Positions 36,807-45,794 of a stretch of 64,000 nucleotides of DNA are shown here, in pieces; the first letter of the stretch is position 1; every line of letters begins with the position of its first letter. Location: the NCBI GenBank assembly GCA_963781805.1, contig CAWAHF010000004.1, positions 1,116,001 to 1,180,000 on the forward strand, in the 5' to 3' direction. The notes under the pieces were generated by a model. It was not told the DNA's origin. It ran no database searches and saw only the letters and a program-made list of their open reading frames with translations. The DNA comes from JAFGPL01 sp963781805 (GTDB lineage: Bacteria > Bacteroidota > Bacteroidia > Bacteroidales > UBA10428). The position numbers and the translations under genes are program-made.

Positions 36807-37628
36807 ATGAATGAATTCCAATATTTGATCAATTCGAGTGAAAAAACAGCGAAAATGCCTGTTTTGTTTCTGGGACATGGAAGCCCCATGAATGCTATTG
36901 AAGAAAATGAATTTGTAAGAGAATTTCGTGAACTGGGCAAAACATTACCCAAACCTAATGCTATTCTTTGTATTTCGGCACATTGGTATACACAGGGCGC
37001 CTTTATAACTGCAATGGAAAAACCCAGAACCATTCATGATTTTGGAGGATTTCCATCAGACTTATATAAAATTCAGTACCCGGCTAGCGGAGATCCAAAA
37101 CTTGCGGATGAAACGAAAAAATTGTTGCCGGAACAATCCATAGGACTTGACCAATCGTGGGGACTGGATCATGGTGCCTGGAGCGTTATCAAACATTTGT
37201 ATCCCCTTGCAGATGTACCTGTAGTCCAGCTTAGCATTGATTATACAAAGCCTGCATCGTGGCATTTTGGATTGGCGGGACAGCTTACTTCACTTCGGAA
37301 TAAAGGGATATTGATTATCGGTAGTGGTAATATCATACATAATCTCAGATTGGTTGATTTTGAAAATTATTATAAGGACAATTATGGTTATGACTGGGCA
37401 CAAGAAGCACGAGAAATTCTAAATCAGCTGATAATTCAGGGTGATTTTAAACCATTGCTCGATTATCCGAAGTTGGGAGAATCTGTAAGACTTTCTGTTC
37501 CAACGCCCGATCATTTTCTCCCCTTGTTATATGCCCTGGCTTTAAAAGAGAAAAAAGAAACAGTTCACCTTTTCAATGATAAACTCATGGCAGGATCGCT
37601 CAGTATGACATCGCTGGTAATTGCTTGA
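36807..37628 (+). CDS. ygiD: DODA-type extradiol ring-cleavage dioxygenase
   Basis: A 273-residue cytoplasmic enzyme of the 4,5-DOPA dioxygenase/class III extradiol dioxygenase family (YgiD in Escherichia coli). The metal-binding histidines are visible in LFLGHGSPMNAIE, CISAHWYTQG and GSGNIIHNLR, and LDHGAWSVIKHLYP carries the conserved acid/base region. The family uses Zn or Fe(II) to open catechol rings. The natural substrate in bacteria without melanin or betalain pathways is uncertain. It is monocistronic. Confidence 0.92.
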   Translation: MNEFQYLINSSEKTAKMPVLFLGHGSPMNAIEENEFVREFRELGKTLPKPNAILCISAHWYTQGAFITAMEKPRTIHDFGGFPSDLYKIQYPASGDPKLADETKKLLPEQSIGLDQSWGLDHGAWSVIKHLYPLADVPVVQLSIDYTKPASWHFGLAGQLTSLRNKGILIIGSGNIIHNLRLVDFENYYKDNYGYDWAQEAREILNQLIIQGDFKPLLDYPKLGESVRLSVPTPDHFLPLLYALALKEKKETVHLFNDKLMAGSLSMTSLVIA

Positions 37629-37759
37629 AAATTTTGCCGGATATAACTTCTTCAGCATATCGTTGAACACTCTCACTAATCGATTGAAATTATCAATTCA
37701 GACAACAATTATCAACTTATCGGTTTATAGTTATGAAAACCTGATGATCTCAACTGAAA

Positions 37760-37948
37760 TCATTCGTATTTAATAACTTCTACAGGGCATGCCTCGGCGG
37801 CTTCCATAATTCTAAGTTCATATTGTGAAAAATCCACACCTATTTTCACATGAGCCTCTTCATCTACCTCAAACACTTCAGGACATATTGTCTCGCTTAA
37901 TCTGCATGCGATGCACCCTTCTTCTATCCAGACCTTGGTAATTGCCAT
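37760..37948 (-). CDS. Small ferredoxin with a Ser in place of a cluster cysteine
   Basis: A 62-residue single-cluster ferredoxin. The usual CxxCxxCxxxCP pattern here reads C12-IA-C15-RL-S18-ETI-C22-P, with the distal C54-P55. In monocluster ferredoxins the ligands are the first three cysteines and the distal one, so Ser18 replaces the third ligand, the position that is Asp in Pyrococcus ferredoxin. A 3Fe-4S cluster, a Ser-ligated 4Fe-4S cluster, or ligand swap to C22 are possible. It is an electron carrier with no obvious partner nearby. Confidence 0.88.
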   Translation of the reverse strand: MAITKVWIEEGCIACRLSETICPEVFEVDEEAHVKIGVDFSQYELRIMEAAEACPVEVIKYE

Positions 37949-38103
37949 AATCAGCTTAAATGTGTTAACATAAATTGAACACCTATCGGTTTAAAACAAA
38001 ATATTTTTAACCATGTTCATATATTGTTTCATATTTTCCTTCTGTGAACCAGGAGTGAATATCAAAATCAAAACAAATCTAAGAAACGTATGCATTGCAG
38101 GGG

Positions 38104-39393
38104 TCACCTGTTATTCTTACGGACTTCGGTTTTTTTATAAATATATTCCATCAGAAAACAGGCTGTTACGATTGAGATAGCTATTATTACTCCCAGCCTG
38201 TTTGAAGTATATTGTTGCACTAATAAAATAAGTAAAGCAACAATGCAAAGTAAAAATCCAATGAGTGGGATTATTTTGTTGCCATTTATTTGAATGGATA
38301 ATTTAAAACCCGTAAAATTTACACATGCAAAAATTAATAGAAATCCCACACTTCCTGATGCCGAGATACTTTCCAGCTTCAAAGTATTGGTAATAATTAA
38401 TGTTACAACGGCTGTAATCAATAAGCCTATCGGGTGATGCCATAATTTACCCGTCAGTTCATGAGGTAATTCATCATCTTCCGATATCTCATAACTTACA
38501 CGACTGCCTCCGTAAAGAGAAGCATTAATCGCAGAAAATGTTGAAATCAAAGCGGCTATTGTAATTATGGTAAAGCCGGGGTTTCCCAACATAGGTTTTG
38601 CAGCTTCTGCCAGCACATAATCCTGTGCCCTGGCAATTTCTCTAAATGGCAGGGAGCCAATTGTTATAAATGCAATAATAATATAAAGAAGTATTACGAA
38701 TATTACTGAATAATAAAAAGCTCTGGGAACATTCTCCTGAGGGTTACTAATATCAGGTACTGCATTTGCAATGAGTTCAAATCCTTCATAAGCTACGAAT
38801 ATAACCATGCCTCCGGTGATGAGGTGAATCGGGTTCTCCCAATTTTTAAATTTCAATTGGTTCAAATCCGGATTACCAAATAATCCTATTGCCCCAACGA
38901 TAATAAACAGGAAAAGGATTGTAAGCTTTATAATAACCGAATAAGATTCAATTTTACCAACTACTCTTATACTATAATAGTTTATTAGGGTGGCCAGTAT
39001 GATTATGAAACTGGAGAAAATGTGAAAATCTATTGATCTGTCGCTTGTGATGGCGATTAAATTTGGCGCATAGGAACCAAAAGCTGAGGAATAAAGCGCC
39101 AGCATAATAATATAACTTACCCATAGCAAATTATTGATTCCTCCGCTGAATATCGATTTTCCAAATCCCTGATTAATGAATTTTACTGTTCCTCCTCTGT
39201 CGGGGTAGATCAATGATAACTTTACATAACTGTAAGCTGTGACCAAAGCTATTATTCCGGCAATTAAAAATGCAAAAGGGGTTCCTCCTTTTGCGAACGA
39301 AACAGCCAAGCCAAGCACAGCAAAAATACCACCACCGACCATTCCACCAATTCCTATAGAAATTGCCTCTTTAATGCCTATTTTTTTGTTCAT
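38104..39393 (-). CDS. APC-family amino acid permease
   Basis: A 429-residue inner-membrane transporter with about 12 hydrophobic segments. The first helix has the substrate-binding glycine motif ISIGIGGMVGGGIFAVLG, and the sixth-helix region reads VIFVAYEGFELIANAVPDI, both typical of the amino acid-polyamine-organocation superfamily. It is probably a proton-coupled amino acid importer or an exchanger. It lies on the same strand as the ferredoxin but is separated by 155 bp and is likely independent. Confidence 0.92.
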   Translation of the reverse strand: MNKKIGIKEAISIGIGGMVGGGIFAVLGLAVSFAKGGTPFAFLIAGIIALVTAYSYVKLSLIYPDRGGTVKFINQGFGKSIFSGGINNLLWVSYIIMLALYSSAFGSYAPNLIAITSDRSIDFHIFSSFIIILATLINYYSIRVVGKIESYSVIIKLTILFLFIIVGAIGLFGNPDLNQLKFKNWENPIHLITGGMVIFVAYEGFELIANAVPDISNPQENVPRAFYYSVIFVILLYIIIAFITIGSLPFREIARAQDYVLAEAAKPMLGNPGFTIITIAALISTFSAINASLYGGSRVSYEISEDDELPHELTGKLWHHPIGLLITAVVTLIITNTLKLESISASGSVGFLLIFACVNFTGFKLSIQINGNKIIPLIGFLLCIVALLILLVQQYTSNRLGVIIAISIVTACFLMEYIYKKTEVRKNNR

Positions 39394-40229
39394 TACTAAT
39401 CTGTTTTTAAAGCTAAATTCTAAAAGTATATACTTTTGGGTTTAAGTTGTTCCAAATTTTTAATACTATCATAAATAAACAATAAACGTACCATTTGTTC
39501 TTGTCAATAAAATACGTTTAACAAAACAATCCCCCAAGAAGGATTATCATTTGCTGTGCTCAAACATCCAACAAGTGCATATTTCCAACCAGGTGCCTTT
39601 CAATAAATTCCACGAAATTACCAACTAAAAAACAGTATAAATAGTATCTTCCATTACCTGATATAATTTAGAACGGACACAAAGCCACAACCCACCGGAA
39701 ACGGAAAGATCAACTGGCCAACTATGGAGTAATCATACAAAACGAGAGGTACATAAAAAATGATAAAATTATAACTTCGGCACGTGTTTCTGCAGGTATA
39801 GCAATGTCGTTCTATCTTCTGAGTTTAATTGTAAATAAAGACTTTGCAAAAGCTGTACAACTTGGCATGTGATATGATCCCAAACCACCCTTTAATGCGG
39901 ATTCTCCTAAGAAAGCCCCGAAAGAGATTATAGATCGGGTAAGAGAATCTGGTACAACGAAAAAATAAAAAACAACCTGCTACAAGTTTTGAATGTTATG
40001 GAAAGGTGCACAAGAACCACGCATGGTAATCGCTATAATTTTTATGTTTGATTATATAGACGTAGTTTCTTTCATCAATTTATAATCAGTTCTGGGAAAT
40101 ATTTACCTAAAATATATACTTATTCTCCCACTAACAATATTTTTCTACCTCAATTTGGGAATTCAGTAAGACAGCAAAAACTTAAAACAACCTACTTTAG
40201 TCTCATTATTAACCTAAAATTAAAATAAT
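39394..40229. other. Intergenic region holding a gene remnant
   Basis: Apart from the DJ-1/PfpI remnant at 39672-39968, this 836-bp stretch between the permease and the T9SS protein holds no intact open frame. The last 200 bases presumably contain the promoter of the downstream gene (A/T-rich, with the leader AACCTAAAATTAAAATAAT). Confidence 0.5.
39672..39968 (+). pseudogene. DJ-1/PfpI family remnant
   Basis: One frame reads NGHKATTHRKRKDQLANYG, then QNERYIKNDKIITSARVSAG, MSFYLLSLIVNKDFAKAVQ and, after an in-frame TGA at 39870-39872, YDPKPPFNADSPKKAPKEII up to TAA at 39966. This is the C-terminal half of a DJ-1/PfpI-type glutamine-amidotransferase-like protein, including the conserved KATTH and SAGIAM blocks. 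The N-terminal half with the nucleophile Cys is missing and an in-frame TAG precedes the homology. It is therefore a non-functional fragment. Confidence 0.85.
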
Positions 40230-41294
40230 ATGAGAAAATTTTACTTTTTAATATTTAGTGTCCTTTTTGTTAGTATAACACTTCATGCTGAAAACATTCT
40301 GGTGGTTGGGATTAATTCTGGCAATGCAAGCTATGACAGTTATATGGTTGAAATTCAAAAGATAGCAGATGCTATTTCCACTCTTGACGGTATGACTGCA
40401 GATATTCAGGATGCAGACGTTGTTACCTCGGGAACTTTTGATTTTTCAGGGTATGATGCCATCGTTATCACAGAGGCATCAGGATCCAGTACAATTGCAA
40501 AGATCGGTACCTATACCGATGCCGTAGTTAAAGCAATACCTGTTGTTAATATGAAAATGTATGCTATTCACGATGGAAAAGGCGGCTGGAACTGGTGTCC
40601 AAGCGCTGATTTTTTTGGCAGTACTGACGGATGGGACTCAACTAAAGTGGCTGAACAGGCAGTTATGAAAATTATCGCTGATCATGATATTTTTGGAGGC
40701 AGATACAATACTGACGATGAAGTGGTATTATTTGAAAATGAGTGGAAAGGAGGAGCACATTTCCAGGGGTGTACGTTTGAAAACAGCGCCGTTGCCGATA
40801 TTAAAAGCAATTCAGAAGCATTGGGAACCAGTACTTTTATTGAAGATAATAGTCCGGATAAACCTGCATTCATGTTGTGGGCAATTGAAGAAAGTCCAAC
40901 CTCTAAAAGAAATGTAATATGGGGCATACACAGTCAGTTTTCCGAAGGAACCGATGATTATTATTTTATATTAAAAAATTCGCTTTTGTGGGTTTTGAAA
41001 AAAGAAACTATTAAGTATACCGGGACTAATAAAATTCATTTCAATGCTTCTTTAAATGTTTATCCTAACCCTGCTATTGATTATGTAAATGTTAACTTTT
41101 ATAACAATTCCAATGGATTGGTAAAAATATCATTATATGAAATAACAGGTAGAAAGGTAATGGAAACCTATAAAAATATGACTGCTGGTAATATCCATGA
41201 AATAATAAACCTCAAGGGGATAGAAAGTGGTATGTACATGATATATATACAAACTGAAAATGGAAATTATCCGGTTAAAATCAGTCTAAAATAA
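40230..41294 (+). CDS. T9SS-exported GATase-like (ThuA-like) protein
   Basis: A 354-residue secreted protein. A signal peptide covers about 1-20 (SVLFVSITLHAE). Residues about 21-255 look like a Rossmann-type class I glutamine-amidotransferase/ThuA-like fold: ILVVGINSGNASYDSY, FSGYDAIVITEASGS, AIPVVNMKMYAIHDG and NVIWGIHSQFSEG. No Cys nucleophile of GATases is evident. Residues about 275-354 are a T9SS tail (VYPNPAIDYVNVNFY, LYEITGRKVMETY). ThuA-like proteins often occur in sugar-utilization loci with unclear roles. It sits upstream of the HTCS gene and ends with a terminator, so it is its own unit. Confidence 0.8.
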   Translation: MRKFYFLIFSVLFVSITLHAENILVVGINSGNASYDSYMVEIQKIADAISTLDGMTADIQDADVVTSGTFDFSGYDAIVITEASGSSTIAKIGTYTDAVVKAIPVVNMKMYAIHDGKGGWNWCPSADFFGSTDGWDSTKVAEQAVMKIIADHDIFGGRYNTDDEVVLFENEWKGGAHFQGCTFENSAVADIKSNSEALGTSTFIEDNSPDKPAFMLWAIEESPTSKRNVIWGIHSQFSEGTDDYYFILKNSLLWVLKKETIKYTGTNKIHFNASLNVYPNPAIDYVNVNFYNNSNGLVKISLYEITGRKVMETYKNMTAGNIHEIINLKGIESGMYMIYIQTENGNYPVKISLK

Positions 41295-41317
41295 TTTAGA
41301 GCATCAGATTTGGTAAG

Positions 41318-41356
41318 GGGTGCAGAAAATCTTGAATTTCTGTACCCTTTTTTTTT
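41318..41356 (+). terminator. Rho-independent terminator
   Basis: GGGTGCAGAAA and TTTCTGTACCC pair with a single G-T wobble and a 7-nt loop, followed by a run of nine T. It lies 24 bp after the T9SS ThuA-like gene and separates it from the HTCS gene. Confidence 0.85.
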
Positions 41357-41462
41357 CAAAACAGTTCAAATCTATTAAAATTATTACCTTTATAATACCC
41401 TGTTCTTATATAGTTTTATAATCTAACTAATACTCTGATTTATATTTGAGCTTTCAGGATTT

Positions 41463-44400
41463 ATGAAAACAGACAGACCATATTCTAAAATAATAACAGA
41501 CATATTCCGGCAAATTCTGTGGTTGCTGATTTTATCAATTATGCAATTCAGTTTGTCTGCACAAAACAGCCAGATAAAATTTGATAATTATACCGTAGAT
41601 AATGGCTTGTCTCATAATTACATTGATTGTATATATCAGGATAAATATGGTTGGATATGGCTGGGTACCGGTATGGGTATTGAACGATTTGACGGATATA
41701 AATTTAAAGAATACGGGATTTTTGAAAATGATTCTCTGCTCACAGGAGGTATGTTGATCCGGAGTTTTTTTGAAGATTCTGATAATACTTTATTTGTATG
41801 CATTGAAGAATATGGACTGGCTTTTTACAACAGGGAACAGGATAGCTTTGAAAGATTCACTCTGAATGATAAAATAATTCTGTCTGGTTTCTCTGTAAAA
41901 TCGATTACACAAGATCGTAAGGAAAATTATTGGGCAGCCACCAAAAAGGGTGTGTTTAGTTTTAATGTTTCAAAAGGATTAATACATTCTTATCACAATG
42001 AAATTAATAATACAAACTCTATTTCATCGGATTATGTAAGAAAAGTATTAATTGGTTCCGATTCAAAGGTTTGGATAGCCACACAAAAGGGATTAAACAT
42101 TCTTGATCCTTCAACAAATAAAATTTCCAGATTTGGTAATGATAATAAGTTCTTGCAGGATGATATTCTTGAAATTTATGAAGATAATCAACAGAGAATT
42201 TGGGCGGGTACAACAAGTCATGCTATTGTAATATTGGACAAAAATGGAAATGTCCTGAAAAATTTTATTCCAGAAGTTAACAATGAACGAAGTTATAAAA
42301 TTTCTGTAATCATGCAGGATTCCGGAAATAAATTCTGGATAGGTACAAGGGGTGGTATTTTTAATTATGATGAAATTACCGGAAGAATTAATAAATATGA
42401 AAGCAATCTTTTAGAGGATAATTCATTAATTCATAATTCAATACTGGATATAAGAGAAGATCGAAAAGGCGATTTGTGGATAGGTACCAGGGGTGGTTTG
42501 AGTTATATGGTTCGTGAAAAACAGGCATTTGTTCATTATGGAGCAATACCTGATAACAATAAATATTTGAATAACAGCGAAATATATTGTTTCTGGATAG
42601 ACGATAATAACAACATATGGATTGGAACGGAGGCAGGTGGAGTGAATATTTTAGACAGAAAATCAAACAAATTCAGGTATATCAGCGAAAATCAACATGG
42701 CGGTCTTAATTCTAACTGCATAAAAGCCATATCACCGGATGGTTTGGGAAATATTCTTATCGGAACATATCAGGGAGGTCTAAATGTATACAATATGTCC
42801 ACAGGAATAATAAAGCATTTTTTGCCGGATCCTTCGAATAAGCATAGCATATCAGGAAATGATGTATGGAGTATCGAAAGAGATAAAAATGGCAAAATAT
42901 GGATTAGCACTAATAAGGGACTTGATCAATATAATCCTGAAACATCATCTTTTCATCATCTTGATGTGTTCGACGATATGGAGGGAGTATCGTGGATTAA
43001 ATGTGATTCGGAAAACGATCTATGGATCGGCTCCAGGTTTATCAGGGTTTACAGACCAACTAAAGGAATTATTAATATGTTCAATGTGAATGCCCGAAAT
43101 TTTTATGAAGACAAAAAAGGAAGGTTCTGGATTGCATCAGAAGGAAAAGGATTGGTTAAAGTAGATAAATATGGCGGAATTGAAAAGATCTATAATGAAA
43201 AAGCAGGACTGGCAAATAATTTAACCTACTGCATCTTAGAAGACAACCACAATATGCTTTGGATAAGCACGGCTAATGGTTTATCATGTTTTAACCCGGA
43301 AACCGAAAGCTTTAGAAATTATGACAAACAGGATGGTTTGCAGGGAAACCAGTTTACATACGGCGCAGCCATTGAAACCAAAGCAGGTGAACTGGTATTT
43401 GGAGGAATCAATGGTTTTAATATCTTTAAGCCCGATGATATTAAAAGCAATCAATATGAGCCCCCGGTTTATCTGACCGATTTTAAAATATTCAATCAAT
43501 CCATTGAAGGGAAAAAGAGTCAATATAAAATTCTAGAAAAATCCATTACTTCAACCGACTATATTAAGCTTCCATATAAATACAATGTAATAACATTTGA
43601 ATTTACAGCACTTAATTACACAAATAGTCTAAAAAACAAATTCAGATATAAACTCGAAGGATTTGACAATGAATGGATAACAGCAACAAACAAACGAAGC
43701 GTAACATACACTAACCTGAATCCGGGGGAATATGTTTTTAAATTTTCCGGTTCAAACAATAACAATATATGGAATAAAGTCGGAAAGTCAGTTACACTGA
43801 ATATACTTCCGCCAATTTATAAAACATTGTGGTTCAAGCTAGTATTTTTTGTAATAATTTTTGCTTTTGTAGTCTTTCTTTTTGTTTTTGTAGTGAAACG
43901 AAAAAACCTGAAAAACGCCCTGGTATTTGAAAAAGAAAAGGCCAAAAAGCTTCATGAACTCGATATTATTAAACTTCAGTTTTTTACAAATATTAGTCAC
44001 GAAATAAAAACGCCATTAACACTTATAATGAGTCCACTTGAAAAAATGCTGAAGTTCAAACTCTCCGCTGAAGAAATGAAGAAAAATCTCCGGATTATGC
44101 ACAGAAATGCAAATCAGCTTTTAAACCTGGTAACCCAATTACTGGATTACAGAAAACTCGAAGCAGGAAAACTAAAGCTTGAATTAAAAAAAGGAGATGT
44201 AGTACTTTTTTGCAGGGAAATTATATCATCTTTTCAAAACCTTATTGATGATAAAAATATAAATCTGATTTTTAAAAGTGTTCAAAATGAAATAAATACA
44301 TTTTTCGATCCTGACAAACTTAAAAAGATTATTAACAACATTTTATCCAATGCCATAAAATTCAGCAACGAAGGAGGTAAAATATCGGTATTCCTTTCCA

Positions 44401-45539
44401 TAGTATTTGATGACAAAGATGATTACGATGAAAAAAAGGTAGAACGGTATATTAAAATTGTAATTAAAGATAATGGCATTGGAATTCAGGAAAAAAATCC
44501 GAACACAATATTTAATCGTTTTTACAGATCATCTGTTCAAAGTGAAAATCCCGGTACCGGTATTGGGCTTGCATTTACAAAAGAACTTGTCGAATTGCAT
44601 AACGGAAAAATCTATGCCGAAAACATACCGGACGAAGGAGCTACTTTTACTGTATTGCTTCCATATGTTGATATTATGCCGGATGCAGAAAAAACTCCGG
44701 AATCGGAACTCAAATTCACTGATTCTGTTGACGAAACTGAAACCGGAATCATAAATTCCGAAGTTGTTAGCAAAAAAATTCTTTTAATTGTGGAAGACAA
44801 CAAAGATGTCAGGAGCTTTTTAACTTCCCATTTTGAAAAAGATTTCCAGATTGTGTTGGCTAAAAACGGAAAAGAGGGTATTGAGCTTGCCTTAAAAACC
44901 ATCCCCGATGCCATTATTTCTGATATCATGATGCCTGTGATGAATGGAACCGATATGTGCGACAAACTGAAAAAAGACGAACGCACTTCTCATATTCCAA
45001 TTGTATTGTTAACCGCACTTTCTTCAAAAGAAAATGTAATGGAAGGATTGGTGAAAGGCGCTGATGATTATATTACAAAACCATTTGATATTATACTACT
45101 ACAAACAAAACTGGAAAACCTTCTAATCATGCGCAATTCACTCCGTGAAAAATATTCAAAAGAACTCATTTTAAAGCCATCGAATATATCTATTTCATCT
45201 CCCGATGAACGTTTTTTGCATAAGGCAATTAAACTGGTTGAAAAAAACATAGATGATTCCGATTTGGATATTGAAAAATTTGTAACCCAGATAGGAGTGA
45301 GCAGAATGCAGCTTTACCGTAAAATTGCTGCTTTAACCAATATGACAGTCAAAGAATTTATCAATGATATCCGTCTCAAAAGAGCCGCACAACTTATTCG
45401 TGAAAATAAATTAACTATTTCTGAAGTTTCGTATTCCGTTGGATTTAATGATATATCTTATTTTGGAAAATGTTTCCGCAAAAAATTCGGAATGAGCGCC
45501 ACCGTTTATGCCGCTCAGGAATCCAAATTTACGGAATAG
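41463..45539 (+). CDS. Hybrid two-component system (HTCS) regulator of the pectin locus
   Basis: A 1358-residue inner-membrane sensor-regulator. A signal peptide or anchor (about 10-33) is followed by a periplasmic two-bladed sensor of Reg_prop repeats (GWIWLGTGMGIERFDG and many similar) to about 690, a Y_Y_Y domain to about 780 and a transmembrane helix at about 790-815. The cytoplasmic part has HisKA with H846 (NISHEIKTPLT), a HATPase (RSSVQSENPGTGIGLAF), a receiver with D1154 (ISDIMMPVMNG) and an AraC-type helix-turn-helix (about 1255-1355). It senses an oligosaccharide and activates the following SusCD genes. A -7-like TATATTTG is at 41441-41448. Confidence 0.96.
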   Translation: MKTDRPYSKIITDIFRQILWLLILSIMQFSLSAQNSQIKFDNYTVDNGLSHNYIDCIYQDKYGWIWLGTGMGIERFDGYKFKEYGIFENDSLLTGGMLIRSFFEDSDNTLFVCIEEYGLAFYNREQDSFERFTLNDKIILSGFSVKSITQDRKENYWAATKKGVFSFNVSKGLIHSYHNEINNTNSISSDYVRKVLIGSDSKVWIATQKGLNILDPSTNKISRFGNDNKFLQDDILEIYEDNQQRIWAGTTSHAIVILDKNGNVLKNFIPEVNNERSYKISVIMQDSGNKFWIGTRGGIFNYDEITGRINKYESNLLEDNSLIHNSILDIREDRKGDLWIGTRGGLSYMVREKQAFVHYGAIPDNNKYLNNSEIYCFWIDDNNNIWIGTEAGGVNILDRKSNKFRYISENQHGGLNSNCIKAISPDGLGNILIGTYQGGLNVYNMSTGIIKHFLPDPSNKHSISGNDVWSIERDKNGKIWISTNKGLDQYNPETSSFHHLDVFDDMEGVSWIKCDSENDLWIGSRFIRVYRPTKGIINMFNVNARNFYEDKKGRFWIASEGKGLVKVDKYGGIEKIYNEKAGLANNLTYCILEDNHNMLWISTANGLSCFNPETESFRNYDKQDGLQGNQFTYGAAIETKAGELVFGGINGFNIFKPDDIKSNQYEPPVYLTDFKIFNQSIEGKKSQYKILEKSITSTDYIKLPYKYNVITFEFTALNYTNSLKNKFRYKLEGFDNEWITATNKRSVTYTNLNPGEYVFKFSGSNNNNIWNKVGKSVTLNILPPIYKTLWFKLVFFVIIFAFVVFLFVFVVKRKNLKNALVFEKEKAKKLHELDIIKLQFFTNISHEIKTPLTLIMSPLEKMLKFKLSAEEMKKNLRIMHRNANQLLNLVTQLLDYRKLEAGKLKLELKKGDVVLFCREIISSFQNLIDDKNINLIFKSVQNEINTFFDPDKLKKIINNILSNAIKFSNEGGKISVFLSIVFDDKDDYDEKKVERYIKIVIKDNGIGIQEKNPNTIFNRFYRSSVQSENPGTGIGLAFTKELVELHNGKIYAENIPDEGATFTVLLPYVDIMPDAEKTPESELKFTDSVDETETGIINSEVVSKKILLIVEDNKDVRSFLTSHFEKDFQIVLAKNGKEGIELALKTIPDAIISDIMMPVMNGTDMCDKLKKDERTSHIPIVLLTALSSKENVMEGLVKGADDYITKPFDIILLQTKLENLLIMRNSLREKYSKELILKPSNISISSPDERFLHKAIKLVEKNIDDSDLDIEKFVTQIGVSRMQLYRKIAALTNMTVKEFINDIRLKRAAQLIRENKLTISEVSYSVGFNDISYFGKCFRKKFGMSATVYAAQESKFTE

Positions 45540-45614
45540 CATGTATGTACAAACGATAATAGCATTAACTACCTTTTGAATAAGGCTTTAAAAGTAGAAA
45601 TATGATAATTCATC

Positions 45615-45650
45615 TGATACAATATTACCTTTATTTGATACAATATTACC
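45615..45650 (+). promoter_or_regulatory. Candidate HTCS operator: 15-bp direct repeat, 21-bp period
   Basis: TGATACAATATTACC occurs exactly twice, at 45615-45629 and 45636-45650, so the half-sites are two helical turns apart. AraC-family dimers bind direct repeats with about this period. The pair lies between the HTCS gene, which ends in an AraC domain, and susC, about 145 bp upstream of the susC start. Binding is inferred. Confidence 0.65.
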
Positions 45651-45723
45651 ATGACCTGTTTAATAGTTACACATTTTGATATAATTGTCAGGTTTACTTC
45701 TTTTGTGTTTAATTACATTCACA

Positions 45724-45753
45724 CGTTTTGGATTTTTGAGAAAATCCAAAACG
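45724..45753 (+). promoter_or_regulatory. Perfect hairpin in the susC leader
   Basis: CGTTTTGGATTTT and AAAATCCAAAACG are exact complements with a TGAG loop, ending 41 bp before the susC start. It is too close to the gene and lacks a T-run, so it is not an ordinary terminator. It could be an mRNA leader structure or a dimeric protein site. Confidence 0.6.
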
Positions 45754-45794
45754 AAAACCTATAAAACCATAATATTCAATTAATTTCTATTTAG

